A DNA stretch of 64,000 nucleotides, taken from Hygrophila difformis. Its lineage: Eukaryota; Streptophyta; Magnoliopsida; Lamiales; Acanthaceae. The notes under the pieces are model-generated. The model had not been told where the DNA came from and did no database searches. It saw only the letters and a program-made list of their open reading frames with translations. Of the stretch, positions 36,288 to 48,531 are shown piece after piece. Each line of letters starts with the position of its first letter. The stretch's first letter is position 1. The position numbers and the translations under genes were made by a program. The stretch is from the NCBI GenBank assembly GCA_030278955.1, contig JAOANR010000014.1, forward strand, positions 21,578,068 to 21,642,067, in the 5' to 3' direction.

Positions 36288-37755
36288 TGAAACTTTTGAC
36301 AAATTTCATTAACACGAGTATTTTTATAAAATACCAAGTTCGAATTTATTAAATGAAAATAGTTATGATTTATGGGAAGGGGTTTAAGGATATATTTTCA
36401 CTTTTTATTACTCATGTGGGAAACTTTGATTTCAAATGGCGCGATGAAAATCCCTGGCCATGAAACTTTTGACAATTTCCCACTATATGAGTATTTTCTG
36501 AAAAATATTAATCTCGGTTTTGATTTTATTTAATGAAAATCAATTTATGAAGACGGAGTTGGGATTAGGGATATATTTATAGGTTGTCACGTTTTTATTT
36601 ACTCGTGTTAAGAAACTGTACCCCCGAAAGCGCACAGAGTCAAAAATTGCAGTATTTATAGTAAGTACCGGATCGTTCACTGGAGGATGTGCGATGGAAG
36701 CAGGGCCCACGTCGTTTTATAAGATTTTCCACTCGGTTACTCGATTCAAGTTTGTGTTTTAACTACCAACTACTTGACAGAATTTAAACTAAGCTATGAA
36801 AACAATTAAAATAAAGCAGATAAAATTATTCGAGAAAGCAATTAAATTTAATCTAAGAAAGCAATAAAATTTATTCTAAGAAAGCAATAAAATTATTCTA
36901 AGAAAGCGGTTAAAATTATTCTAAGAAAACAGATTTAAAGTGAGACAGAAGGGACAGGAAGAAAATAATAAAAATTGGACAAGATTCAGATGAAACACAA
37001 TTAAACTTCCATTTTGTTACACAGATCTTAGCTTGGGATAATCCTTTCAGTTAGCTAACTCTCATGCTTTCTGTACTATGTTCCCTTTAACAGACAGGTA
37101 CTTACAGTAAGAATTTACATGCTCTTAAGACAACAAAATCTAAGATACCACAAACTTATAACTCCCCTTGCAATGCCTTGCTAGAGTGTGTTAGTCATCC
37201 GCGGTGGACAAGCAACACCTGACAAATCATTAGTTGAAGTGTCAAGTACCGCTATCATTCCCCCATGTCACGCCCAAAGATTCTAATCAAGCCTGAACTA
37301 TCCCTTAACTATCAGTCCTTGTAGCAGTTACACAACTCTCAATACAACCGAGTGACCTCTAACGAAAGCATTTAAAAGAAAGCGATAAAGAAAGCATTTA
37401 AAATCCTATCACTCGGAGGTTTTTGAAAGTCTGACCCTGGTAGTAATTGAAAGCCCCTAGTCAGAATAACTGGATGTGGATCAAGAATTCCCTAATCTCG
37501 GTGAAATGCTCACAGTGTTCACTTCCCTTCGGGTGGTTATGAGATACAAACTAATGAAACGAACTAATAAATTAGTTCGTTCCGGATGCACTCACTCAGG
37601 ACTCAAAAATAGGCTTTGGCAGAAGAGGATAGCAGTTGAAAGAATACTCAACCCTACCTTAGAAAATAACCAAGGCCCACATGTTGTTCTTCTAGTATTA
37701 TCTATTACACCTCATCTGAATCCAAGTGGACTCTGATTCAACGCAATATTTAATA

Positions 37756-38015
37756 CTTCCTCCGTTTTTAAATGATAGCTACGTTGGAGAATTTGACACT
37801 ATTCACACAATCACTTTAACTTGAAGTTTTATCATAGTTATTCAAGTTAAAATATAGTCAATTGAGATCTTGTTAGATTCGTCTCGTCTTGTAGTTTTTA
37901 AATATCGAACTTTTAGAATTTTTACTTGTACCGAACTTGAGTTATTAATGATTTAAAATATACATTGGACTGCGTGCTGCGTGGGTCCGTAGCAAACAAA
38001 AAAAAACAGAGGGAG
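37756..38015. mobile_element. Stowaway MITE in the left LARD LTR
   Basis: A 260-bp insertion with TA duplication and ends CTTCCTCCGT and ACAGAGGGAG. It is absent from the right LTR, so it arrived after the LARD element, and it is shared with the duplicate at 1497-1756. Confidence 0.9.
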
Positions 38016-39257
38016 TATAAGATTTCCAACATACAACAATTTTGGAAAATAATTGATTTGAAAATCATTCCCTAAACAGGTACTAGACTCTCAATTAAAA
38101 CACAGATCCTTTCAGTCTAGATGAGACCTAATCGCTGACTCTGCTTCTAATTTCCCAAAATCAACCCCTAGCCGGATATAAATTAGTCATAACTGTGGAA
38201 TTTATCCCTTACTCAGATCCGGATTTTATAAATGAATTTTTGTTAGAAATTTATTGTGTGACATCTAATTAAAATCAAGACTCTTGTGTCCAAGGGAAGG
38301 ATCCCAAAATAATATTGACCACAATATCTACATAATAATATCATGCATAAATTTATAAAGAAGTGTAAAATTAAATAACCCAAAATATAAGGTGGGTTTA
38401 GACAGAAGTTGATACACAGAGATGAAATAGCCGGAGATGAGAAGAATTTATTTGGCTAAAAAGATGGCTGAAATAACTGGGGTTATCCGGACTGCAAACA
38501 TCTGCTATCCAGGTCCCAACTATTCCAGGTGGAATGGTTTTAGACAGCAGAAGACCTTAATTGACAGTGATCGCTATCATCAAGATTTCTACTATCTGTG
38601 AAATGAGAGAAAAACCTACATGTTTTCTCACTGTAATACTATTCAAACAATGTTGATCGACACAGTTTGATAATATTACAGCTCAAAATTCGGGTTTGAA
38701 ATTAAGATAAATAAATAGAAACTGTATCCGGATAGGAGTCAGCTGAGCAGCTATTATAATCCCGGATGGACGAACCGCCAAGGCTTCCACCGACCACTGC
38801 CCGGACCATGCAAAATAACATCTAGTAATTAATATACAGACCACGAGCTAGTTTATCCGTGTGGGAATACCCGCCAACATTAGTCTGTTATATCTCTTAC
38901 TAGCTGTTTCACACAACACGGACGAAGACCAAAATAAAGTAAGAAAATATTTTTGTGTCATCTTGTATGAGAGACATTGGTTTCTCATGCAAGGGTATGG
39001 AAATTGATCCATAATTACTCTTTATGTCTAAATAATCACTCATTCCATAATTAATTAATTACAGTCCGGATGATATACTTAGGTCATTAGAGTTTAATTT
39101 TGTAGAAAAATCTTTTAATGGAATTGAACAAAATTCTTTATATCACATTAATCATGGGTTGAGATCATTGGATTTCAACCTCAAAATATTAGTATAAAGG
39201 TTCAATTAATTAAGTGAGGAAAATGGAGAAATGGAAAATTTGGCAAAAAATGCCAAT

Positions 39258-39695
39258 TACGACGCTAGACAGATTTTACGACGCTATCCTAGGATAGCGT
39301 CATGAGGATAGCGTCGTAGGGTGAAGTTTTAGAAGTGTTGATAAAATTGGAGGGTACGACGCTATACACTAAATGACGACGCTATCCTAGGATAGCGTCG
39401 TAGGTATAGCGTTGTAAGGTGGATTTTTAGAAGTGTTGATAAAATTGGAGGGTACGACGCTATACACTAAATGACGATGCTATCCTAGGATAGCGTCGTA
39501 GGTATAGCGTCGTAAGGTGGATTTTAGTGAGAAAGGAAGTATTTTGGGGTCCTACGACCCTAGACAAAAATTACGACGCTATCCTAGGATAGCGTCGTAG
39601 GACAAATTTTTCTTAAGTCCGAAGCAACTACGACGTCAAACCTTCCCCTACGTCGCTAACCTAGGTTAGCGTCGTAGGGCGGCTAGCGTCGTAGC
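39258..39695. repeat. Palindromic repeat array 1, left LARD LTR
   Basis: Perfect palindromes such as GCTATCCTAGGATAGC extended by ACGACG and CGTCGT arms are embedded in ~98-bp tandem units (start GGTGGATTTTTAGAAG). An outer inverted pair TACGACGCTATAC and GTATAGCGTCGTA wraps the inner palindrome. The same array is at 46866-47302 in the other LTR. Confidence 0.88.
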
Positions 39696-39712
39696 TATCC
39701 CAGAACATAAGT

Positions 39713-39798
39713 GTTGGTCGGGTAATGCAATCTATGCGATTGCAAACCCTAAAATAGTTGGTCGGGTAATGCAATCTATGCGATTGCAAACCCTATTT
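39713..39798 (-). repeat. 44-bp tandem unit, two copies
   Basis: Two copies of a 44-bp unit starting GTTGGTCGGGTAATGC and containing TCTATGCGATTGCAAACC. The right LTR has three copies (47321-47450). Confidence 0.88.
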
Positions 39799-40490
39799 TT
39801 CGGATTTTATGTTCCATTGTTTGGTATTAACCAATTGTGTCGTGACACTATGCGTACCCCGACGTAGTGGTATTCCAACAATTTCCCAAAATTTCCTCAA
39901 ATTTTAAGAAGTATGCACAAACACAATAATATCATCCATATCTTAGATCTATTAAACTAAAACTAAAAATAAAAATAAAATAAAATAAAACTAAAAAGTA
40001 ATAAAAACCAACACTAAGCAAGAATAAAATCTAAACTACCCTATTAAATCTAAAAAGGGATGAACATCTAGCATTTGTGCACTTATTAAAACTAAACAAA
40101 GTATTTAAACTAACTAAAACACTAAAACATTGGTCAAATGACCCAAAATAAAATCAAACAGTAACTAACCACAACAAATTTTTGGGAAACATTTTCTTAT
40201 AACATCAAAAACTAAGAATTGTTTCAAACACACCCATTAGTTGAATGTTCCAAAACCATAAATCTATTCTAAAAAAAACTGTAAAGAATATAAAAAGTGG
40301 CTAACTACATCTATTAATCCATTTACAAACTAAAAACAAGAAAATGAAAACTGGTGCTATAATGGAAACTACATTACATAAAATAAAATTAAACTACCTA
40401 CTCTAAACTAAGAGCCAAACTGCTCTCTCCAAGAACAGCAGAATAAATTTTCAAAGTGTGTGTTGGCTACTGTTGAAAAGAGTAAACAAC

Positions 40491-40500
40491 TATATTTATA
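40491..40500 (-). promoter_or_regulatory. Minus-strand TATA box, left LARD LTR
   Basis: TATAAATATA on the minus strand, consistent with the element's minus orientation. The equivalent in the right LTR is 48143-48152, which would drive the full-length transcript. Confidence 0.6.
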
Positions 40501-40680
40501 AGGATAATGAAAACCCTAGTCAAATGGGCCTTGGGCCTGCTCGAAATTTCCACAGCAAGGGACGGGAGCGCAGGTCCGTAAGGTGTAAATTCAAAATGGT
40601 GTGCTTGAGGGACTTCAGATCCCAGGACTTCCCGTGTTATATGGCACATGGGGAAAATTTTGAATGTTGGAGAATTGGAC

Positions 40681-40880
40681 GCAGACGACGACGCTATGCA
40701 AATTTCTTGAAGGGACGACGCTATGCAAATCCGACGACGCTAACTTGAAGGCAGGCAGGCTAGTGCCGTAGCAGTGTTGGAGTAGCGGCGTAGCTTTCGA
40801 AGGCAGTGACGATGCGGAGCTTTGGGATGGGACGGCGCTACACTCGGCCGGACGACGCTATCCATGAGAGGGACGACGCG
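40681..40880. repeat. Palindromic repeat array 2, left LARD LTR
   Basis: Repeated GACGACGCTATG and GACGACGCTA units plus degenerate inverted partners (AGCGGCGTAG, GTGCCGTAGC). It lies 180-390 bp upstream of the TATA box. The repeat family is the same as array 1. The other LTR carries it at 48331-48531. Confidence 0.78.
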
Positions 40881-41335
40881 AGCAGCTTGAAGATGGAGAT
40901 TGGCCGGAGCTGCTGTTGGTGGCCGCTGCTGTCGAGATCCGGAGGTGTGGTGGCTGCGGCGGCTGAGGTGAGGTGCGGCGAGCTCGGAGCTGTAACGGGA
41001 GTGGTGGTGGAAGCTGTCGGCTGTTGGAGGTGACGACGGAGGTGCGGCAGGAAGACCGAGATGGTGGCGGGTGAGCGGCGTCCGATGTGACTGAGGACGC
41101 CGGCGATTGGTGGAGCTGTGGTGGCCGCCGGATTTGTCGGAGGGGATGAAGGTGGCTGCCGGCTGCTTGTGGATGGCCGGAGGAGGGAGCGAAGGCAGCG
41201 GCTGGTTGGGGATGAGGAGGAGGCCGGAGCAATGGAGATGAAGACAGGGGTGATGGACGGAAATAGGAGACTTCGCCGGAGATGACGACGGGCACCGGCG
41301 AGTGGCTAGTTGGAGAAGACAAGGCGTAAATTTTC
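40880..41335 (-). other. GC-rich block in the LARD LTR with long open frames
   Basis: Strikingly GC-rich compared with its surroundings, with overlapping open frames on the minus strand (215 codons over 40740-41387 and 175 codons over 40858-41385). Both are Ser/Pro/His-rich and low in complexity (PSPVVISGEVSYF; SSSPLLRPPPHPQPAA). The block is preserved in the right LTR (48532-48987) and absent from the solo LTR at 16466-20979. It may be a captured 5' end of a host gene, but I recognise no domain. It lies upstream of the TATA box, so the main transcript would not start across it. Confidence 0.5.
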
Positions 41336-41829
41336 GTATGTCTTGTAGCAACAATTGGGAAACAAAAATGAGGCGGGCCCCACACAAATATTCATTTTTG
41401 ATTATATTGATTTCATCCGCAAGACTTGTTTGAAATTTTGATTTTATTCACTTATCTCTTTTTTTTTTTTAAATACATATATAAGCATAATAAACACAAG
41501 TAAATAAATATAGATATTTCTTCCAATTGATTATATTTGGCTTGTGTTCCGTTTAATGGACCCGTGTCCACCGAACAGATACCACCGAACCAATAATTAT
41601 CAAATGTGGGATTTTTAATATTTTATCATGTTTTTGGATTTTTTAACACAAATTTAATAAAAATAACAATATTTTTGTGTTTTTCAATACCAGTTTATTA
41701 TTTATACAAACTTGCACATATCTGTCAAATTCGACTGTTTTCTTATTTAAATAAGACCGGAATGCGATCAAATGTCCGTATGAGACACGAAAATAGATTG
41801 AAAATAATGGTCAATTTTGGCCATTATCA

Positions 41830-41843
41830 ACATCCTCACATTT
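41830..41843 (-). other. Probable polypurine tract of the LARD element
   Basis: On the minus strand AAATGTGAGGATGT stands directly before the LTR start TGATAATGG. It is only partly purine, but the position is right and the same motif recurs inside the element. Confidence 0.6.
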
Positions 41844-44155
41844 AATACTGATCGTCCCCGAGCAGTCAGAGTCAGTGCTCCTAAGAGCATAGACGCTGCA
41901 TATTCAATCTATTTCCGTGGCTTCAAAAATATCATTCTTTTTAGATTGGGATAAGACAATCGAAAACTACAAGTATTAAATTCTCTTGATTGCAGTGTTT
42001 AATGAAATGATACTTCTCACTTAATCAGGCCTACAAATCAGTCATTATTGATAATTCTTCATGGATATCATGTTTAGAAAAATTCATTGATTTAATTCTA
42101 GAATTCAAGCATGACATGAACAGAAATTTAGAAACAGAGTCTCACATATGGTAGAAGCGAAAGTTTCACTCACTCTCAAATTTGGGTTTATAATGAACGC
42201 TCATAATCAAGTTTAATTAAATTATCCCATATGCTTGCAATTGGACCAACTCGCCACCGGCTCATTTCTTCAAATCGAGATCCCGATGTCTTATTTAAGG
42301 GTTATAACGGGGCATACGGTTGTAACATTTGGTAGGGAAGTGAATTATTGGGCTAAGAAATGGCAAGAATTAATTCTATCTTAATAAGGCATATTTTTAT
42401 TTAAAAATTTATGATCATCAATATTTTTTCTTTCTTTCTTTTGCTTTTCTCCTTCTATTGCACGACATTAGACTATGTCTAATTTGCTTTGTCATTTGCA
42501 ATTTATTTGTGTTGAATTGAATTCAACATAATTATTATTATTTTTTTTTTGATCGAATTTTTGAATACCGATTTGATGAATTGATGATCATAAATTGTAA
42601 TGCCTTGATAAAATTCATTCTTGCACACCTGGGTTTGAATATTTTGGTCTTTTTAGAAGGCTTGGAATAATATAGAGGGCTTCAAAGAAAAATTAGGCTT
42701 AAGGCTCAAAGTGGTTAATCCTAAGGGGAAAATATTTTTGGGTTTGGATTTCAAAAGAAGGCCAAAATTTTGGTTTTCTAGGTGCCTCGATCATATGCTC
42801 GATTTTTGGAATATGGCATGGTCTTGAATCGGTCCCAATCGCAAGTTCTAGTTTCCTTTAATTAAAATGATTTTCATATATCAAAGAAAAGAATGAGTAA
42901 AAATGACTCATGGCTCAAATCTCACATGGAATGGTTCATTTATGTCATACAATATTCTTAAATTTGATCTTTGAAAAATTCTTACAGTCTATTCAATTAA
43001 ATTCTCAACATGAAGATTCATTACCCAACAAGATGATTATATCATTAAATTTTTATAGCTCAAAACCTCAAAAATTCATATCATGCATGTCTTCAATTAT
43101 ATTATCCCAATTTAAAAGTTTGAAAATTTAATCATAAACCAGAATCAAATATGTGAATTCTTAGACAGAGTTATGCATGCTTTGCACTGGGTTTAAATAT
43201 AAAATAATAGAAATAAACAAAAAGAAAAATAACACACTTTTTTATATTTAAGTGAAGAATCAACATCCTCACATTTTGAGCCTTGCTCGAAATGTGAGTC
43301 AATCAGTTCCTACTCAAACAAATTTTTGAAATCAAACTAGAATAAAAGAGGAGGGAGGGAGGGGGAAAATATTTATATAAAAGTTAGGAAAATAATTCCG
43401 ATAGCCTTTTTCGTCAAACCAATTAAGTATTCGACGATTTTGGCTATGTGTGATCGCTTGGTGCATCAAACAAGGCGATTGTTCGATGCCCAATACTTGG
43501 AAAAATTTTGATTTTCATCAAAATTGCTCGATCACATTTTGGATTTTCTAAAATTTAATCTACGATATTTACTTGCATAAATTAGGTTGGATTAATTATG
43601 TTCTTATAAAAGTTATTCCGGATTTTAAATTGCTTTAAATTCCAAGAATACTTTCAAGTAATTGCAGAATTGATCCAACCGGGAACCTGTTTTGAAGCTT
43701 TAATTTTCTATTTGGTAGTTCCACAAAATCCTGTAGTCCGAAGGTCTGCTGCTCCATTTGTTGTTTCACCAGTGATGAGGGTTTCCTCAGAGCAGTGGTG
43801 GTAATGAGATGGATGGGCGATGGAGCAGCGGTGGAGCTTCGTGGTCCGGAGGTGGTGGAGATGACAAACACGTGAGTCTCACGTGTTTTGCAATTTACAA
43901 TTGCAAATTAGTGTAGCCCCAATGCTACACTTCCACATTTAACTCCTTACACCAATTTTTGTGGCTCCATGATTCCTGCAAGCAAAAATACCCAATTGGT
44001 TAGGTTTTCCCTCAAATCAACATCCTCACATTTAGAGTCGTAGTACTCTAAATGTTTAACTGATTTGAGGGTACTTCTCTGTTCTGAAATAAATACACTG
44101 AACTAACTATGAGTAATCAGGAGTGTAATTCTCTTAATAAAACGACGCTGCATCC

Positions 44156-44173
44156 TCCCCGGCAATGGCGCCA
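44156..44173 (-). other. Primer binding site, tRNA-Asp type
   Basis: On the minus strand TGGCGCCATTGCCGGGGA begins immediately after the LTR's final CA. It is complementary to the 3' end of plant tRNA-Asp with one mismatch (the usual form has CGTTGCC). It fixes the minus-strand orientation and suggests the Athila/Tat/Ogre clade. Confidence 0.85.
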
Positions 44174-46865
44174 TGAAACTTTTGACAAATTTCATTAACA
44201 CGAGTATTTTTATAAAATACCAAGTTCGAATTTATTAAATGAAAAGAGTTATGATTTATGGGAAGGGGTTTAAGGATATATTTTCACTTTTTATTACTCA
44301 TGTGGGAAACTTTGATTTCAAATGGCGCGATGAAAATCCCCGGCCATGAAACTTTTGACAATTTCCCACTATATGAGTATTTTCTGAAAAATATTAATCC
44401 CGGTTTTGATTTTATTTAATGAAAATCAATTTATGAAGGCGGAGTTGGGATTAGGGATATATTTATAGGTTGTCACGTTTTTATTTACTCGTGTTAAGAA
44501 ACTGTGCCCCGAAAGCGCACGGAGTCAAAAATTGCAGTATTTATAGTAAGTACCGGATCGTTCACTGGAGGATGTGCGATGGAAGCAGGGCCCACGTCGT
44601 TTTATAAGATTTTCCAATCGGTTACTCGATTCAAGTTTGTGTTTTAACTACCAACCACTTGACAGAATTTAAACTAAGCTATGAAAACAATTAAAATAAA
44701 GCAGATAAAATTATTCTAGAAAGCAATTAAATTAATCTAAGAAAGCAATAAAATTTATTCTAAGAAAGCAATAAAATTATTTTAAGAAAGCGGTTAAAAT
44801 TATTCTAAGAAAACAGATTTAAAGTGAGACAGAAGGGACAGGAAGAAAATAATAAAAATTGGACAAGATTCAGATGAAACACAATTAAACTTCCATTTTG
44901 TTACACAGATCTTAGCTTGGGATAATCCTTTCAGTAAGCTAACTCTCAATCTTTCTGTACTATGTTCCCTTTAACAGACAGGTACTTACAGTAAGAATTT
45001 ACATGCTCTTAAGACAACAAAATCTAAGATACCACAAACTTATAACTCCCCTTGCAATGCCTTGCTAGAGTATGTTAGTCATCCGCGGTGGACAAGCAAC
45101 ACCTGACAAATCATTAGTTGAAGTGTCAAGTACCGCTATCATTCCCCCATGTCACACCCAAAGATTCTAATCAAGCCTGAACTAAGTCCTAGTAGCAGTT
45201 ACACAACTCTCAATACAACCGAGTGACCTCTAACGAAAGCATTTAAAAGAAAGCGATAAAGAAAGCATTTAAAATCCTATCACTCGGAAGTTTTTGAAAG
45301 TCCGACCCTGGTAGTAACTGAAAGCCCCCAGTCAGAATAACTGGATGTGGATCAAGAATTCCCTAATCTCGGTGAAATGCTCGCAGTGTTCACTTCCCTT
45401 CGGGTGGTTATGAGATACAAACTAATGGAACGAACTAATGAAATGCTCGCAGTGTTCGTTCCGGATGCATTCACTCAGGACTCAAAAATAGGCTTTGGCA
45501 GAAGAGGATAGCAGTTGAAAGAATACTCAACCCTACCTTAGAAAATAACCAAGGCCCACATGTTGTTCTTCTAGTATTATCTATTACACCTCATCTGAAT
45601 CCAAGTGGACTCTGATTCAATGCAATATTTAATATAAGATTTCCAACATACAACAATTTTGGAAAATAATTGATTTGAAAATCATTCCCCAAACAGGTAC
45701 TAGACTCTCAATTAAAACACAGATCCGTTCAGTCTAGATGAGACCTAATCGCTGACTCTGCTTCTAATTTCCCAAAATCAACCCCCAGTCGGATATAAAT
45801 TAGTCATAACTGTGGAATTTATCCCTTACTCAGATCCGGATTTTATAAATGAATTTTTGTTGGAAATTTATTGTGTGACATCTGATTAAAATCAAGACTC
45901 CTGTGTCCAAGGGAAGGATCCCAAAATAATATTGACCACAATATCTACATAATAATATCATGCATAAATTTATAAAGAAGTGTAAAATTAAATAACCCAA
46001 AATATAAGGTGGGTTTAGACAGAAGTTGATACACAGAGATGAAATAGCCGGAGATGAGAAAAATTTATTTGGCTAAAAAGATGGCTGAAATAATCCGGAC
46101 TGCAAACATCTGCTATCCAGGTCCCAACTATTCCAGGTGGAATGGTTTTAGACAGCAGAAGACCTTAATTGACAGTGATCGCTATCATCAAGATTTCTAC
46201 TATCTGTGAAATGAGAGAAAAACCTACATATTTTCTCATTGTAATACTATTCAAACAATGTTGATCGACACAGTTTGATAATATTACAGCTCAAAATTCG
46301 GGTTTGAAATTAAGATAAATAAATAGAAACTGTATCCGGATAGGAGTCAGCTGAGCAGCTATTATAATCCCAGATGGACGAACCGCCAAGGCTTCCACCG
46401 ACCACTGCCCGGACCATGCAAAATAACATCTAGTAATTAATATACAGACCACGAGCTAGTTTATCCGTGTGGGAATACCCGCTAACATTAGTCTGTTATA
46501 TCTCTTACTAGCTATTTCACACAACACGGACGAAGACCAAAATAAAGTAAGAAAATATTTTTGTGTCATCTTGTATGAGAGACATTGGTTTCTCATGCAA
46601 GGGTATGGAAATTGATCCATAATTACTCTTTATGTCTAAATAATCACTCATTCCATAATTAATTAATTACAGTCCGGATGATATACTTAGTCATTAGAGT
46701 TTAATTTTGTAGAAAAAATCTTTTAATGGAATTGAACAAAATTCTTTATATCACATTAATCATGGGTTGAGATCATTGGATTTCAACCTCAAAATATTAG
46801 TATAAAGGTTCAATTAATTAAGTGAGGAAAATGGAGAAATGGAAAATTTGGCAAAAAATGCTAAC

Positions 46866-47302
46866 TACGACGCTAGACAGATTTCACGACGCTATCCTAG
46901 GATAGCGTCGTGAGGATAGCGTCGTAGGGTGAATTTTTAGAAGTGTTGATAAAATTGGAGGGTACGACGCTATACACTAAATGACGACGCTATCCTATGA
47001 TAGCGTCGTAGGTATAGCGTCGTAAGGTGGATTTTTAGAAGTGTTGATAAAATTGGAGGGTACGACGCTCTACACTAAATGACGACGCTATCCTAGGATA
47101 GCGTCGTAGGTATAGCGTCGTAAGGTGGATTTTTGTGAGAAAGGAAGTATTTTGGGGTCCTACGACCCTAGACAAAAATTACGACGCTATCCTAGGATAG
47201 CGTCGTAGGACAAATTTTTCTTAAGTCCGAAGCAACTACGACGTCAAACCTTCCCCTACGTTGCTAACCTAGGTTAGCGTCGTAGGGCGGCTAGCGCCGT
47301 AT
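46866..47302. repeat. Palindromic repeat array 1, right LARD LTR
   Basis: Same layout as 39258-39695: GCTATCCTAGGATAGC palindromes with ACGACG and CGTCGT arms inside ~98-bp tandem units, with scattered single-base changes (for example CCTATGATAGC at about 46993). Confidence 0.87.
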
Positions 47303-47320
47303 CTATCCCAGAACATAAGT

Positions 47321-47450
47321 GTTGGTCGGGTAATGCAATCTATGCGATTGCAAACCCTAAAATAGTTGGTCGGGTAATGCAATCTATGCGATTGCAAACC
47401 CTAAAATAGTTGGTCGGGTAGTGCAATCTATGCGATTGCAAACCCTATTT
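47321..47450 (-). repeat. 44-bp tandem unit, three copies
   Basis: Three copies of the 44-bp unit starting GTTGGTCGGGTA, one more than in the left LTR. Confidence 0.88.
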
Positions 47451-48142
47451 TTCGGATTTTATGGTCCATTGTTTGGTATTAACCAATTGTGTCGTGACAC
47501 TATGCGTACCCCGACGTAGTGGTATACCAACAATTTCCCAAAATTTCCTCAAATTTTAAGAAGTATGCACAAACACAATAATATCATCCATATCTTAGAT
47601 CTATTAAACTAAAACTAAAACTAAAAATAAAATAAAATAAAACTAAAAAGTAATAAAAACCAACACTAAGCAAGAATAAAATCTAAACTACCCTATTAAA
47701 TCTAAAAAGGGATGAACATCTAGCATTTGTGCACTTATTAAAACTAAACAAAGTATTTAAACTAACTAAAACACAAAAACATTGGTCAAAGGACCCAAAA
47801 TAAAATCAAACAGTAACTAACCACAACAAATTTTTGGGAAACATTTTCTTATAACATCAAAAACTAACAATTGGTTCAAACACACCCATTAGTTGAATGT
47901 TCCAAAACCATAAATCTATTCTAAAAAAAACTGTAAAGAATATAAAAAGTGGCTAACTACATCTATTAATCCATTTACAAATTAAAAACAAGAAAATGAA
48001 AACTGGTGCTATAATGGAAACTACATTACATAAAATAAAATTAAACTACCTACTCTAAACTAAGAGCCTAATTGCTCTCTCCAAGAACAGCAGAATAAAT
48101 TTTCAAAGTGTGTGTTGGCTACTGTTGAAAAGAGTAAACAAC

Positions 48143-48152
48143 TATATTTATA
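48143..48152 (-). promoter_or_regulatory. Minus-strand TATA box, right LARD LTR (element promoter)
   Basis: TATAAATAGT on the minus strand in the element's 5' LTR; the first eight bases match the left LTR. Transcription from here would run leftward through the interior. Confidence 0.6.
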
Positions 48153-48330
48153 GGGATAATGAAAACCCTAGTCAAATGGGTCTTGGGCCTGCTCGAAATT
48201 TCCACAGCAAGAGACGGGAGCGCAGGTCTGGAAGGTGTAAATTCAAAATGGTGTGCTTGAGGGACCTCAGATCCCAGGACTTCCCGTGTTATATGGCACA
48301 TGGGGAAAATTTTGAATGTTGGAGAATTGG

Positions 48331-48531
48331 ACGCAGACGACGACGCTATGCAAATTTCTTGAAGGGACGACGCTATGCAAATCCGACGACGCTAACTTGA
48401 AGGCAGGCAGGCTAGTGCCGTAGCAGTGTTGGAGTAGCGGCGTAGCTTTCGAAGGCAGTGACGATGCGGAGCTTTGGGATGGGACGGCGCTACACTCGGC
48501 CGGACGACGCTATCCATGAGAGGGACGACGC
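48331..48531. repeat. Palindromic repeat array 2, right LARD LTR
   Basis: GACGACGCTATG units and degenerate inverted partners, matching 40681-40880 nearly base for base. Confidence 0.78.

Larger units (their letters stand above)
36288..41829 (-). repeat. 3' LTR of the LARD element (left in plus coordinates)
   Basis: The LTR is 5542 bp including a 260-bp Stowaway. Landmarks are a Stowaway at 37756-38015, palindrome arrays at 39258-39695 and 40681-40880, a tandem 44-bp unit at 39713-39798, a minus-strand TATA box at 40491, and a GC-rich block at 40880-41335. Confidence 0.92.
41830..44173 (-). other. Non-coding interior of the LARD element
   Basis: A 2344-bp AT-rich region without gag or pol motifs in any frame; the longest open frame (78 codons, minus strand, 43871-43635) has no recognised domain. 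The motif ATCAACATCCTCACATTT occurs three times (41826-41843, 43259-43276, 44016-44033). On the minus strand the first of these is the purine-rich tract next to the 3' LTR. Confidence 0.75.

Noticed and set aside
39258..39695. CRISPR-like look of short palindromic repeats with spacers
   Set aside because: Plant nuclear context, repeats inside tandem ~98-bp units with near-identical spacers, and no cas genes.
43635..43871. 78-codon minus-strand open frame in the LARD interior
   Set aside because: No gag or pol motif, no homolog recognised, and length expected by chance.
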